DNA of 64,000 nt from Ruminiclostridium papyrosolvens C7 (GCF_000421965.1 NZ_ATAY01000031.1:124001-188000); one strand, 5' to 3'; counted from the stretch's first letter, positions 1 to 8,892 are shown. Notes: generated by a model not told the origin, from the sequence alone. Translations and numbers: made by a program.

Positions 1-760
1 AAGGAGGCATTTTACCAAACCCCGAAGATATCATTTTTATAATACCCAATCCAGTTGGAGTAACCAATTCAAAGGGGATGTCTTCTGTGATAAGAGGAAT
101 TTTACTGTTGCACAGCATTTCCAATACAGCCGGAACCGGAACAGGCAATAGTCCGTGGGCGCACTTTACAAAGCCCTTTCCTTCATGAAGCTCGGATGCA
201 AATATCCTTTCAATCCCCAACATATCAAGGCATATACATGAGCCTACAATGTCCACAATAGAATCAACGGCTCCAACCTCATGGAAATGAACTTCACTTA
301 TATCCTTACCGTGAACCTTTGCTTCTGCTCGCGCTATCTCTCTAAAAATCTTAGTGCTCATTGACTTTACTCTCGGCCTCAGACCACTCTGATTTATAAT
401 AAGCTCAATGTCTTTAAGATTTCTCTCGGAATGGTGGTTATGGTAATGGGTATGTTCATGATAGGTGTTCTCATGAGTATGCTCATGCTCTCCATGGTGA
501 TGGTGGTCAGTATGATGTATTTCCCCATACTGATGCTCCTCACTGTTTTCATGATGCCCTGTCTCTTCCAACACTACATGTACATCAGTACCGCTTATTC
601 CGTTTTTAATTTTCTTGTTTATCTCAATAGAATAGCCGTCAACCTTTAGTTTCTCAAGCTCTGCCAGAAATGCGGCTTTGTCAATGCCAAGGTCAAGCAA
701 TGCTCCTAAAGTCATATCTCCGCTTATGCCTGAAAAGCAGTCGAAATATAAAACCTTCAT
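1..760 (-). CDS. larC: LarC, nickel-pincer cofactor biosynthesis protein (C-terminus beyond window)
   Basis: LarC is the nickel insertase that makes the (SCS)Ni pincer cofactor of lactate racemase and related racemases/epimerases. About 253 N-terminal residues are visible and the frame stays open to base 1. The start begins M-K-V-L-Y-F-D-C-F-S-G-I-S-G-D-M, the family signature, behind a strong AGGAGGAG ribosome site. Residues ~75-115 form a histidine-rich stretch (many HH/HEH/HTH), as expected for nickel handling. It lies 69 bases after larB on the same strand, which supports the call. larA and larE are not in the window. In some lactobacilli larC is split and joined by frameshifting; whether that happens here lies outside the window. 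Confidence 0.9.
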   Translation of the reverse strand, partial: MKVLYFDCFSGISGDMTLGALLDLGIDKAAFLAELEKLKVDGYSIEINKKIKNGISGTDVHVVLEETGHHENSEEHQYGEIHHTDHHHHGEHEHTHENTYHEHTHYHNHHSERNLKDIELIINQSGLRPRVKSMSTKIFREIARAEAKVHGKDISEVHFHEVGAVDSIVDIVGSCICLDMLGIERIFASELHEGKGFVKCAHGLLPVPVPAVLEMLCNSKIPLITEDIPFELVTPTGLGIIKMISSGFGKMPP

Positions 761-798
761 TAACTCCTCCTAATTTACATAAATAGTTTCATATGTTA

Positions 799-824
799 AA
801 CGGGACACAAGAATATGTCCCGTT
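799..824 (-). other. Inverted repeat between larB and larC
   Basis: A perfect 9-bp stem (AACGGGACA / TGTCCCGTT) with an 8-base loop sits in the 69-base larB-larC gap. No convincing T-run follows on either strand, so it is more likely an mRNA processing or partial attenuation hairpin than a full terminator. Confidence 0.5.
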
Positions 825-829
825 ATAAG

Positions 830-1576
830 TTAAAGTTTGTTAATATTACTTGCAAGATATCCTGCCCCGAATCCATTATCGATATTCACTACTCCGATTC
901 CGCTGGCACAGCTGTTGAGCATAGTGAGCAGTGCCGACAGTCCGCCGAAGTTTGCACCGTAGCCAACACTGGTAGGAACGGCAACAACCGGTTTGTCAAC
1001 CAGTCCTCCCACAACGCTGGCTAATGCACCTTCCATTCCGGCTACAACTATAATTACGTTTGCCCGGGAAATCACATCCATTTTAGACAGAAGTCTGTGA
1101 ATCCCCGCAACACCTACGTCATAAATCCTGTTAACCTTGTTTCCAAGTACTTCTGCTGTAATTGCAGCTTCCTCAGCTACAGGAATATCAGAAGTTCCTG
1201 CTGTAATCACTGCAATTTCCTTTTCTGAAACTAAAATCTTTTTCCTCTTAACAACAACAATCCTTGCATCTCTGTGGTATTCTGCATCACAGGTAATTTC
1301 GCTGATTGCGTCAAAAACCTCACGAGAAGCACGTGTAGCAAGAATATTATTATTTTTTTCCATTAGCCTTTCAACAATTTCAACTATCTGATTAATAGTT
1401 TTTCCTTCGCAGTAAATTACCTCGGGATACCCATTTCTTATAGCCCTATGGTGATCAACTTTTGCAAAGCCCAAATCCTCATAAGGTAAATCTTTGATTT
1501 CCTTATACGCATGTTCAACGTCAACAGAGCCGTTTTTAACATCTTCAAGCAACTTTTTAAGATCATTTGAATTCAT
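830..1576 (-). CDS. larB: LarB, pyridinium-3,5-biscarboxylate synthase (AIR carboxylase fold)
   Basis: LarB carboxylates and hydrolyses nicotinic acid adenine dinucleotide, the first step of nickel-pincer cofactor synthesis. The 248-residue length is typical. The C-terminal half is PurE-like: GTSDIPVAEEA near residue 128, then VVAGMEGALASVVGGL and VVAVPTSVGYGANFGG, the phosphate-binding glycine-rich segments. An N-terminal helical part with DHHRAIRNGYPEV matches LarB. The start has GGAG ten bases upstream. It begins 16 bases after prfB ends and precedes larC, so prfB-larB-larC may be cotranscribed. The lar pair in a clostridium suggests a LarA-type racemase elsewhere. Confidence 0.9.
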   Translation of the reverse strand: MNSNDLKKLLEDVKNGSVDVEHAYKEIKDLPYEDLGFAKVDHHRAIRNGYPEVIYCEGKTINQIVEIVERLMEKNNNILATRASREVFDAISEITCDAEYHRDARIVVVKRKKILVSEKEIAVITAGTSDIPVAEEAAITAEVLGNKVNRIYDVGVAGIHRLLSKMDVISRANVIIVVAGMEGALASVVGGLVDKPVVAVPTSVGYGANFGGLSALLTMLNSCASGIGVVNIDNGFGAGYLASNINKL

Positions 1577-1592
1577 ATTTTCACGTCTCCTA

Positions 1593-2715
1593 TCAAGGCT
1601 TCATAGAATTGTCGGATTTCTCCATTGAAAGGTATGCATTGATAAATCCGTCCAGTTCACCATCCATAACCGCATTAACATTTCCTTCTTCATAATTGGT
1701 TCTATGGTCTTTAACGAGAGTATAGGGACAGAATACATATGACCTTATCTGGCTTCCCCATGCTATTTCCATCTGAACTCCTTTTAAGTCCTCTATCTTT
1801 TCCTTCTGTTCACGTTCTTTCAATTCAAACAGTTTTGCTTTCAACATTTTCATTGCAGTATCCTTGTTCTGGAACTGTGAACGTTCTGTTTGACATGAAA
1901 CAACTACTCCTGTTGGAATATGTGTTATTCTTATGGCTGAATCAGTCTTGTTTATATGCTGTCCTCCGGCGCCGCTGGCTCTGTAAGTATCAATTCTCAA
2001 ATCATCCGGATTGATATTTATCTCTATGGTATCATCCAGTTCAGGCATTACATCTGCAGATGCAAATGAAGTATGTCTTCTTCCTGATGAATCAAAAGGA
2101 GATATCCTTACCAAACGGTGGACTCCTTTTTCAGATTTAAGATATCCATAGGCATTTTCACCTATTACATGTATGGTTACGCTCTTTATACCTGCTTCGT
2201 CGCCATCAAGGTAATCAAGTACTTTTACCTCGTATCCTTTGGTTTCTCCCCACCTTGTAAACATTCTCAAAAGCATTTGCACCCAGTCCTGGGCTTCAGT
2301 TCCACCGGCTCCCGCATGCAATGTAAGAATGGCATTATTTTTGTCATAAGGCCCTGTTAGAAGCGTTTCAAGTCGCAGTGATTCCAAATTGTGTTTAAGT
2401 AGTTGAAGGCCTTCTCCTACTTCGGGTATCACGCTTTCATCCTGCTCTTCCAGCCCAAGTTCAGACAGTGTAAATAAGTCCTCCCACTGTGAGGTTATAT
2501 TATTAAATCTCTCTATCTTTGTCTTCAGAATTTTAGTCTTCTGTAGTATCTTTTGGGAATTCTCCATATCATTCCAGAATTCCGGTTCAGATGCTTTATG
2601 CTCCAACTCCGCTATCTCATCACTTATTCTAGCGATGTCAAAGTGAAGCCCTCATTTCCTCTAAATTGCTTTTCAAGCCCTGAAGCTCTAGCTTGTATTC
2701 TTCCAGTTCAAGCAT
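1593..2715 (-). CDS. prfB: Peptide chain release factor 2 (programmed +1 frameshift)
   Basis: RF2 releases finished peptides at UGA and UAA. The gene is in two frames: 25 codons from ATG at 2715 to CTT at 2641, then UGA; skipping base 2640 puts the ribosome into the 348-codon main frame ending at 1593, giving about 373 residues, normal for RF2. The main part holds the SPF tripeptide that reads the stop codon (RISPFDSSG) and the GGQ hydrolysis loop (SGAGGQHINKTDSA). The longest single frame would begin at a TTG inside the gene (2606) and miss the N-terminus. larB follows after 16 bases. Confidence 0.95.
2637..2660 (-). promoter_or_regulatory. prfB programmed +1 frameshift site
   Basis: On the minus strand the sequence reads AGGAAATGAGGGCTTCA then CTT TGA C. 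The slippery CTT, in-frame TGA followed by C, and a purine-rich Shine-Dalgarno-like element just upstream are the known elements of RF2 autoregulation: scarce RF2 lets the ribosome slip +1 instead of terminating. Confidence 0.92.
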
Positions 2716-2783
2716 TTAATCATCCCTTTCAAATTAAGTAATACTTTTATTATATCCGACATATCAAATTTCTGCTATTATTT

Positions 2784-3605
2784 TTAACCAAGGACGAATT
2801 TTTCTATTGCCTTGGCTACCCCATCCTCGGTATTTGATGCAGTTATATAATCAGCTGCCTCTTTTGCACAGTCTTCGGCATTTCCCATTGCAATTCCAAG
2901 GCCGGCAAAATCGAACATAGGTATATCATTTTCATTATCCCCGACGGCAATCATTTCCTGTGGCGTAATTTTCAATACCTCAGCCAAACGTTCCAGCGCC
3001 TTTCCTTTGTTGACACCCTTGTTAACAACCTCAAAATTGTTATAGTTGGAGCTTGTTACGTCAACCGTTTCAACAACAGACAGTTTCTTTCTTACTGTGG
3101 CTAACAGTTCGGAGTCATCAGAAACTGCAACAAATTTAAGGACTTTGCCATCCAGTTCCCTTAGCTTTTTTTCCATATCCGCAACTATGTCAATTTCTAC
3201 CCTGTCCTTTGGAGGAAGAGCCTTGTTCCTTTCATAGTACTTTTGAGAGTTATAATCAAGTCTCTCAGTCAACATGGTTTCTCCGGCATATACATGAAAA
3301 TATATGTTGTTCTCATGAAAAATATTAAGTATTCTAAGACAATCCGCTGTATTCATGAAATCAGAGTAAATTACCTTGCCATCGATATTTTCCCTTATAA
3401 TTGCTCCGTTGCATGCTATTATGGGATCCATAATACCCAGCTGCTTAGCATAAATTCTTGCACCTGAATACACTCTTCCTGAACATATTACAATCTTTAC
3501 GTCCTTTTCCTTTGCCATATGTATAGCAGTCTTATTTCTCTCTGAAATTTCCTTGTTAGTATCCAGCAAGGTTCCATCCAAATCAATTGCCACCAACCTG
3601 TACAT
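2784..3605 (-). CDS. Cof-type HAD-superfamily hydrolase
   Basis: A cytoplasmic phosphatase of the Cof/YidA group, usually acting on sugar phosphates or phosphorylated cofactors; the substrate cannot be read from sequence. Motif I is DLDGTLLD at residues 8-15 (nucleophile Asp8, acid Asp10), motif II ICSGR, motif IV GDNENDIPM near residue 220, with a type IIB cap between. The longest frame starts at 3656 and would overlap the previous gene; the ATG at 3605 has GGAGG five bases upstream and gives 273 residues, so it is chosen. It is the third gene of the T-box-led operon after the regulator and the aminotransferase. Confidence 0.88.
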   Translation of the reverse strand: MYRLVAIDLDGTLLDTNKEISERNKTAIHMAKEKDVKIVICSGRVYSGARIYAKQLGIMDPIIACNGAIIRENIDGKVIYSDFMNTADCLRILNIFHENNIYFHVYAGETMLTERLDYNSQKYYERNKALPPKDRVEIDIVADMEKKLRELDGKVLKFVAVSDDSELLATVRKKLSVVETVDVTSSNYNNFEVVNKGVNKGKALERLAEVLKITPQEMIAVGDNENDIPMFDFAGLGIAMGNAEDCAKEAADYITASNTEDGVAKAIEKFVLG

Positions 3606-3639
3606 TTCATCCTCCGACTCTTTTGTACCTCTGCACAAA

Positions 3640-4803
3640 TCAATATTTATCAGCAAACTCCTTAATTCTTTTCATAGCTTCTATTATATTTTCCATTGAC
3701 GAAGCATAACATGCACGCACATAGCCCTCTCCACATTCCCCGAAAGCTGTTCCCGGCACTACAAGTACTTTTTGCTCAATAAGAAGTTTTTCGCAGAAAT
3801 CCTCCGAGCTAAGTCCTGTTTTCTTAATGCACGGGAAAACGTAAAATGCACCTTTAGGTTCATAGCATGAAAAACCGGCTTTTCTGAAACCGTCAATTGC
3901 TACTCTTCTTCTCCTGTTATATTCCTTTGACATCATTGTTACATCTTCTTCACTGTTTCGCAGTGCTTCAATAGCAGCATCCTGGGCCGTTGTTGGAGCA
4001 CACATGATGGCATACTGATGTATTTTCTTCATTTCATTTATCAAGTCCTTATGTCCGCAGGCATATCCCAGACGCCATCCGGTCATTGCAAAGGACTTTG
4101 AAAATCCGTTTATTACAAGTGTCCTATCCTTCATTTCAGGGAAACTTGCAATGGAAGTATGCTTTCCTTCATAAGTTAACTCACAGTAGATTTCATCCGA
4201 CAGAACCACTATATCCTTATTTTTTAGAACCTGCACCAGCTCATAGAGGTCATCTCTGCCCATTATTGCCCCGGTAGGGTTATTGGGAAACGGTATTATA
4301 ACAACTTTGGTTTTTTCTGTTATAGCCTCCTCAAGCTGCTTTGCAGTTAATTTGAAATCATCTTCCTGCTTTAGTTCTATTGTAACGGGTGTAGCTCCGG
4401 TAAAAGCCGTACACCCCTTGTATGCCACAAAACTCGGTTCAGGAATTATTACTTCGTCTCCGGGGCCTACAAGTGCTCTTAATGCAGCATCAATTCCTTC
4501 ACTTCCTCCTACCGTAACCAGAATCTCATCTTCAGGGTTATATACCAGGTCAAACTTATTGGCAAGATATTTGCTGATTTCCTCTCTCAGTTCAATAAAA
4601 CCCGCATTGGAAGAATATTGTGTGTGCCCGGTTTCCAGTGAATATATTCCCGCCTCTCTGATATTCCATGGAGTAATAAAATCCGGCTCGCCTACCCCAA
4701 GAGATATAACATCTGTCATTTCATTAATCAGGTCAAAGTATTTTCTGATACCTGAAGGCGGTACCTTTTTTATTTTATCCAAAATCATGTCCTTCATTAT
4801 CAT
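3640..4803 (-). CDS. Pyridoxal-phosphate aminotransferase, class I/II
   Basis: A 387-residue fold-type I aminotransferase of the aspartate/alanine group, transferring an amino group between an amino acid and a 2-oxo acid. Visible cofactor contacts: NNPTG (174-178), SDEIYCE (202-208) and the Schiff-base Lys236 in NGFSKSFAMTGWRLGY. The exact substrate is open; aspartate, alanine and aromatic enzymes all look like this. The ATG overlaps the stop of the Lrp gene by four bases (ATGA), showing translational coupling. An upstream T-box makes the operon responsive to an uncharged tRNA (see the leader entry), suggesting the product amino acid is the one sensed. Confidence 0.88.
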   Translation of the reverse strand: MIMKDMILDKIKKVPPSGIRKYFDLINEMTDVISLGVGEPDFITPWNIREAGIYSLETGHTQYSSNAGFIELREEISKYLANKFDLVYNPEDEILVTVGGSEGIDAALRALVGPGDEVIIPEPSFVAYKGCTAFTGATPVTIELKQEDDFKLTAKQLEEAITEKTKVVIIPFPNNPTGAIMGRDDLYELVQVLKNKDIVVLSDEIYCELTYEGKHTSIASFPEMKDRTLVINGFSKSFAMTGWRLGYACGHKDLINEMKKIHQYAIMCAPTTAQDAAIEALRNSEEDVTMMSKEYNRRRRVAIDGFRKAGFSCYEPKGAFYVFPCIKKTGLSSEDFCEKLLIEQKVLVVPGTAFGECGEGYVRACYASSMENIIEAMKRIKEFADKY

Positions 4804-5279
4804 AGGAATATCTGCTCCCTTCTGTCTACAACCTTCTCTTCAAAGATTGTTCCTTTGTCCTTAAACTTTTTCAGAACAAAGTGGGTTGCTGTACTAAGTA
4901 CGGATTCCAGAGGGGCCAGCTTTTCTGAAACAAACAAAGCTACCTCTTTCATAGTTCGTCCCTCGATAATAACTGTAAGGTCAAATCCTCCTGACATCAG
5001 GTAGCAGGCTGTAACCTCCGGATACTTGTAAATCCGGTCGGCGATCTTATCAAACCCAAGTCCTCTTTGTGGTGTTACCTTTACCTCTATAAGAGCCGTA
5101 ACCTTCTCCTTTTGAGTTTTATCCCAATTAATCAGAGTACTGTAGCCAACTATTACTTTGTCGGCCTCATATTGCTTAATCGCCGCCTCTACCTCTTCAA
5201 CAGGCAGACCCAGCATAACTGCTATCTCATCTGCAGTAGCCTTGCTATTATGTTCCAAAATTTCCAGAATTTCTTCCAT
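4800..5279 (-). CDS. Lrp/AsnC family transcriptional regulator
   Basis: 159 residues. An N-terminal AsnC-type helix-turn-helix (residues ~1-50, HNSKATADEIAVMLG) is followed by a RAM/Lrp ligand-binding alpha-beta domain (GFDKIADRIYKYPEVTACYLMSGGFDLTVII). Such regulators bind an amino acid and often control the neighbouring amino-acid gene. It is first in the operon with the aminotransferase and starts just after a T-box leader. The C-terminal tail is longer than in standard Lrp. The likely ligand is the amino acid made or used by the aminotransferase (inference). Confidence 0.88.
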   Translation of the reverse strand: MEEILEILEHNSKATADEIAVMLGLPVEEVEAAIKQYEADKVIVGYSTLINWDKTQKEKVTALIEVKVTPQRGLGFDKIADRIYKYPEVTACYLMSGGFDLTVIIEGRTMKEVALFVSEKLAPLESVLSTATHFVLKKFKDKGTIFEEKVVDRREQIFL

Positions 5280-5330
5280 GAAAATCTCCCCTTTTCTTAT
5301 TTTTTAGAAGCCGAGCGGCTTAATCTTTTT

Positions 5331-5640
5331 TTTGAAATAAAAAAAACCTGTGTCCTTGTATAAACAGGGACGAAGGTTTCCGCGGTACCACCCTAATTAA
5401 TGCCATAAAGCATTCTCTTTAGTAAAGTGCGGCAACAAAGAATCTATTGCTTACACTATCAGCCTGTAACGTGGCCTCAACGTCTTTTTCTACTAACACA
5501 ATACTTTTTAAATATTCTGCGTTGGAAAAGCTACTCCAGGGCTGCCTTCAGTAATACCAGTACCGGACTCTCACCTGCCGAATATTCGGCCGCCGGCTCT
5601 CTTAAATCTGATGACTACTTACTCTTCCCATTCACAGCAT
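5331..5640 (-). promoter_or_regulatory. T-box leader with intrinsic terminator
   Basis: On the minus strand the leader carries the classical series: AGTA specifier-loop side and AGAG near the 5' end (~5610-5625), GGTGAGAG apical motif, the 3' specifier region GAAGGCAGCC (~5547), the T-box AGGGTGGTACCGCGG (5380-5394), then a terminator hairpin with AAACCT/AGGTTT and GTCC/GGAC stems and a T8 tract (5333-5379). Uncharged tRNA stabilises the antiterminator. The T-box UGGU pairs with a tRNA whose discriminator base is A, which argues against glycine. GCA and GCC (alanine) both lie in the specifier region; the exact triplet is not certain. It controls lrp-aminotransferase-HAD. Confidence 0.93.
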
Positions 5641-5735
5641 TTAATTTATTCATATATATATTATATTTAACCAACTCAAAAAGTTTACACTTAAAAAAGC
5701 TATTAGATAAATTATAGTTTAGTTTATTTCAATAT

Positions 5736-6176
5736 TCAAGTTTTTTCTTCCTTGATAAAATCAGAAAGCTGACCTTCATATTTTTTCAGAGTATCAACAA
5801 CCTCAACTTTAAGAACCTTTAGCTCTTGCTTGATATCTACAAGCTTTTCTTTTTCCTTCTCCACCTGTTGCTCCAGCTTTTTCTTTTCATCAACAGCTTT
5901 TTTCTTGGCTTCTTCAATTATATTTTTAGCCTGCTCCTGAGCTGTAATTAGTGCATTCGCCACTCTTTCACGGTTTTCTTTTATCTCAGCCAGGTTTGTA
6001 CTGATTTCGTCATATTTGTTCTTCATATCTCTATACTGGGTTTTAATATCAACAATTTCTCTTTCTTTTATTTTTAGTTTATCTTCGTATTCTTTGTTTA
6101 TTTTTTCAAGATATGAATTAACATCTTTTTTGTTGTAACCAAAAAATGAGGTTGAAAATATTTTTTCTCCTGACAT
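5736..6176 (-). CDS. DivIVA-like coiled-coil protein
   Basis: 146 residues, very rich in Lys and Glu, predicted almost entirely coiled coil after residue ~20. The N-terminal FFGYNKKDVNSYLEKI resembles the membrane-curvature-binding start of the DivIVA/GpsB family (F-x-G-Y-x-x-x-D-V-x-x-x-L). Such proteins recruit division, pole or wall machinery. It is shorter than typical DivIVA (160-230) and longer than GpsB. A GGGGGG ribosome site is eight bases ahead of the ATG. It is transcribed in the same direction as trxA but the trxA terminator lies between them, so it is probably monocistronic. Confidence 0.7.
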   Translation of the reverse strand: MSGEKIFSTSFFGYNKKDVNSYLEKINKEYEDKLKIKEREIVDIKTQYRDMKNKYDEISTNLAEIKENRERVANALITAQEQAKNIIEEAKKKAVDEKKKLEQQVEKEKEKLVDIKQELKVLKVEVVDTLKKYEGQLSDFIKEEKT

Positions 6177-6278
6177 AAATTTTATCCCCCCTGTATCATG
6201 GAAAATACTGTGTATATTGGTACTTATTCCATGATAACATGAATTATCCTTTATTATCCACTAATTTTTTATAAAACG

Positions 6279-6313
6279 AAAAACACGCCCTCAAAATCAG
6301 ATAGCGTGTTTTT
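6279..6313 (-). terminator. Intrinsic terminator after trxA
   Basis: Ten-base stem AAAAACACGC / GCGTGTTTTT around a 15-base loop, ending in a T5 tract on the minus strand, 21 bases past the trxA stop. Confidence 0.85.
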
Positions 6314-6333
6314 AATGTATATATATATAATTT

Positions 6334-6660
6334 TTATAGATGCTTTTGAATTAATTCTGCAAATTCGTCTTTTGACCTTGCTCCAACTATCTTCTCAACT
6401 GCTTCCCCACCCTTGAATACCATAACAGTAGGAATGCTCATTATCCTGAACTGAGCCGCAAGCTCACCCTCTTCATCAACATTAACCTTTGCTATCTGGG
6501 CTTTGCCGTCAAATTCATCTGCAAGTTCTTCCATAATTGGAGCAACCATTCTGCAAGGGCCGCACCATGATGCCCAAAAGTCAACAACGACCGGTTTATC
6601 TGATTTTAAAACATCTGATTCAAATAATTCCTTTGAAATATTAGTAATTTTATCTGACAT
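6334..6660 (-). CDS. trxA: Thioredoxin
   Basis: 108 residues, the usual length. Active site WASWCGPCRM (Cys34/Cys37 pair), cis-proline in MSIPTVMVFKGG, and the buried Asp of VVDFWA. It reduces disulfides in cytoplasmic proteins with electrons from thioredoxin reductase, which is not nearby. GGAGG lies nine bases upstream of the ATG. A terminator follows. Confidence 0.96.
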   Translation of the reverse strand: MSDKITNISKELFESDVLKSDKPVVVDFWASWCGPCRMVAPIMEELADEFDGKAQIAKVNVDEEGELAAQFRIMSIPTVMVFKGGEAVEKIVGARSKDEFAELIQKHL

Positions 6661-6741
6661 AAATTATCCTCCATCAATATAAATAATTCTTAAAACTTAA
6701 TTTAATAATACCCTATTATTCAGGAAATAAACATAGATATT

Positions 6742-7788
6742 TTAGTATTCCTTCAATGACGTAATATTAACTTTATTTTCATCCTTTGATACAAGAACAC
6801 CTTCCAAAATCTCAATAAACTCACCTCTATATGAAGCCTTGAGATCGTTTTTCAGGTTTTTAACCCTGTTTTCGTTTTTATTATTAATGTAAAGATTTCC
6901 ATTTCCTGTCACAACAATATTTTCAGGAGATGCTGTTTCTTTCATACTCATTTTTGTCCAGTTATCAGTTAGTTCACTATTGTCTTCTATCTTCTGTGAA
7001 TAAATCTGGGTTACCATTCCGTTATTGTCCAATTCACCTATATACAATGTATCATTCAAATCGATTCCCAGAACGGTCACATTATTTACGTCAATGGGAA
7101 CTCTGCTGTTTGCTTTTTTTATTCCGTCATATATATTTATCTGCTTTCCCTTTTCCTGATAAACAAGCTTGTTAGTATAGGTGCACTCTTTTATAACTAT
7201 ACTGGAATCCACAGTCATTACACGAGCGTATTGTCCCATTACATTAAACCTGATTATCCGTGCTCTTGTATCTGAAGTCTGTACCTTTGCATAAACCATA
7301 TTTGTATAAGGTGAAAGCTCAATATCCTTTACCTGACTTTTGGCAGGAAGTCCCGACAACTCAGGATAATCTCTTGATGTTTCTGAATCAGCTTCATATG
7401 TGGAAACCTGAACCGTACCGTTCTGACCGTTTTTTGTATCCGAAGAGTAAATTACCATATCTCTGTCAGGGAGCCAGCGGAAATAGGTAATCTTGTCTTT
7501 TCCCGTGCCTGCTACGGTTTTACTCTTTCCTTTGTCTACATCTATTATATGCAGTTCCCCGTCATCCAAATATGCTCCAAACTTTGCATTAAAGGACAGG
7601 CTGATCATTTGTGCTCCTTCCGGCACTTTAAACTCACCTGTGGAAGGTTTTTGTTTTACAGCCGAGTTTTCAGATACACTTACGTCAACATTTGTAGATA
7701 AAAAAACATTATTCATATACAATAACACGCCGAACTGGAATATCACTGCAAGGAGTATCCATTTATACCATTTAGCTATATTTTTCAC
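6742..7788 (-). CDS. Membrane-anchored extracytoplasmic protein, beta-propeller-like
   Basis: 348 residues, family not recognised. One N-terminal membrane segment (residues ~10-30, WILLAVIFQFGVLLYM) would anchor it with the bulk outside. The rest is beta-rich with repeated segments ending in Y-W-L-P or S-x-Y-x-x-M-V-Y, resembling the WD40/TolB-like propellers seen in some peptidase and sensor ectodomains; this is a reading of pattern, not a match. It starts 15 bases after the phosphodiester glycosidase gene ends, so the two are an operon and may act together at the envelope. Confidence 0.5.
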   Translation of the reverse strand: MKNIAKWYKWILLAVIFQFGVLLYMNNVFLSTNVDVSVSENSAVKQKPSTGEFKVPEGAQMISLSFNAKFGAYLDDGELHIIDVDKGKSKTVAGTGKDKITYFRWLPDRDMVIYSSDTKNGQNGTVQVSTYEADSETSRDYPELSGLPAKSQVKDIELSPYTNMVYAKVQTSDTRARIIRFNVMGQYARVMTVDSSIVIKECTYTNKLVYQEKGKQINIYDGIKKANSRVPIDVNNVTVLGIDLNDTLYIGELDNNGMVTQIYSQKIEDNSELTDNWTKMSMKETASPENIVVTGNGNLYINNKNENRVKNLKNDLKASYRGEFIEILEGVLVSKDENKVNITSLKEY

Positions 7789-7803
7789 AACGTTTCCCCT
7801 TTT

Positions 7804-8844
7804 CTAAGGCATTACAACAAATGCCGTAGCTACTGTTCTTTCTCCTAATGCATCCGACGGGGTATTTACAACTTTTCCGTCATAGTACATGGTAGCTGAT
7901 GAACCTCCATCAAGGTTTGCAGCATTTACTGCTCCATGTTCCAACATAATATCCTGAACCTCTTTTAATGTTGCTCCAAAAGACTTGAGGCTTCTTCCGT
8001 CAATAACCAGAAGCATTACCGATCCATCCTCTCTTTGACCTATTGCGGTTCTTGGAGATATGCCCCAGCCTCCGTCACCCTTGTTAATAGTAGGCTTTCC
8101 GTTTACAATCAATGGCGGGCCGAAACTTATTCCCTCTTTAATATTATATTTAGCTAATTCCGCTTGGGAATGTTTTCCTACAATCAACATACCATCTTTG
8201 GTAAAGGCTATGGTATCCCTTTTTGTATAATTATTAGTCAGCTTTCCGCTGATGTATTTACCGTCGCTTATTACAAAACCAAGTGCCACTCCTCCGGTTC
8301 CAGCCCAACCTGTATCAATGAAGCCTCCTCCGTTAATGGCAGCTACTGCCCCGTTACTCCTTGCAATACTGCTTGTGGTTTCTCCTGCCCTTGGCATTTT
8401 GCTTGAGTAACCTACCTTGATACGTGTAGGATCATCTACTATAATCATTTTCCCCTTAAAATTTCTGCTCTCAACATCAAAATATTCAAGGTTGTTGTTA
8501 TGTTTTATACCGAAGTTCAACATTTTTATATCTTCAGTATTTACATTGGAGATTGCATATCCGTCACCAAGTATTTTTGCAATAGCTTTATCAGACAAAA
8601 AGGTTTTTGCTATAACCTGTTTTGTCATTGAGTTCCAGACCATTCCAGTGGCGGTTCTTTTAACATTATCAAAGGGCCCGTAGAATATAAGCAGTGGTGT
8701 TGTTATTGAAAGAAAGAAAAACTCAAAAATTAAAAAACCCAAAAGACTTCTGAGCCTGCCTTTTTTCTTTTTCTTCTTTTTGGCAGACTTCTTTTGTATC
8801 GTCTTTACCTGCTTTTCATTTAAAGAAATAGTATCGTAATTCAT
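7804..8844 (-). CDS. Phosphodiester glycosidase (NAGPA-domain) membrane protein
   Basis: 346 residues. A basic cytoplasmic tail with a run of lysines (22-28) precedes one membrane helix (~33-55); the outer C-terminal domain (~150-346) is the NAGPA fold: NGGGFID, ISPRTAIGQ, VMLLVIDGRS and LDGGSSATMYYDGK. NAGPA uncovers mannose-6-phosphate in animals; in bacteria the domain cleaves sugar-phosphodiesters in exopolysaccharide or wall polymers. The natural substrate is unknown. It heads a two-gene operon with the propeller-like protein. The leader contains a short hairpin (8863-8892). Confidence 0.85.
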   Translation of the reverse strand: MNYDTISLNEKQVKTIQKKSAKKKKKKKGRLRSLLGFLIFEFFFLSITTPLLIFYGPFDNVKRTATGMVWNSMTKQVIAKTFLSDKAIAKILGDGYAISNVNTEDIKMLNFGIKHNNNLEYFDVESRNFKGKMIIVDDPTRIKVGYSSKMPRAGETTSSIARSNGAVAAINGGGFIDTGWAGTGGVALGFVISDGKYISGKLTNNYTKRDTIAFTKDGMLIVGKHSQAELAKYNIKEGISFGPPLIVNGKPTINKGDGGWGISPRTAIGQREDGSVMLLVIDGRSLKSFGATLKEVQDIMLEHGAVNAANLDGGSSATMYYDGKVVNTPSDALGERTVATAFVVMP

Positions 8845-8862
8845 TAGTCCCCCTAGAATAAA

Positions 8863-8892
8863 CTCAAGCTAAAATCGTGTTTCTAGCCTGAG
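8863..8892 (-). other. Hairpin in leader of phosphodiester glycosidase gene
   Basis: CTCAAGCTA / TAGCCTGAG, nine pairs on the minus-strand RNA counting one G-U, with a 12-base loop, ending about 20 bases before the start codon of the 8844 gene. It could be an operator or an RNA structure; no T-run follows. Confidence 0.4.

Noticed and set aside
431-649. Met/Val-rich plus-strand frame of 72 codons
   Set aside because: It is the antisense of the histidine-rich stretch of larC (CAT/CAC codons read as ATG/GTG).
8863-8892. Terminator for the phosphodiester glycosidase region
   Set aside because: No T-run on either strand; kept only as a leader hairpin.
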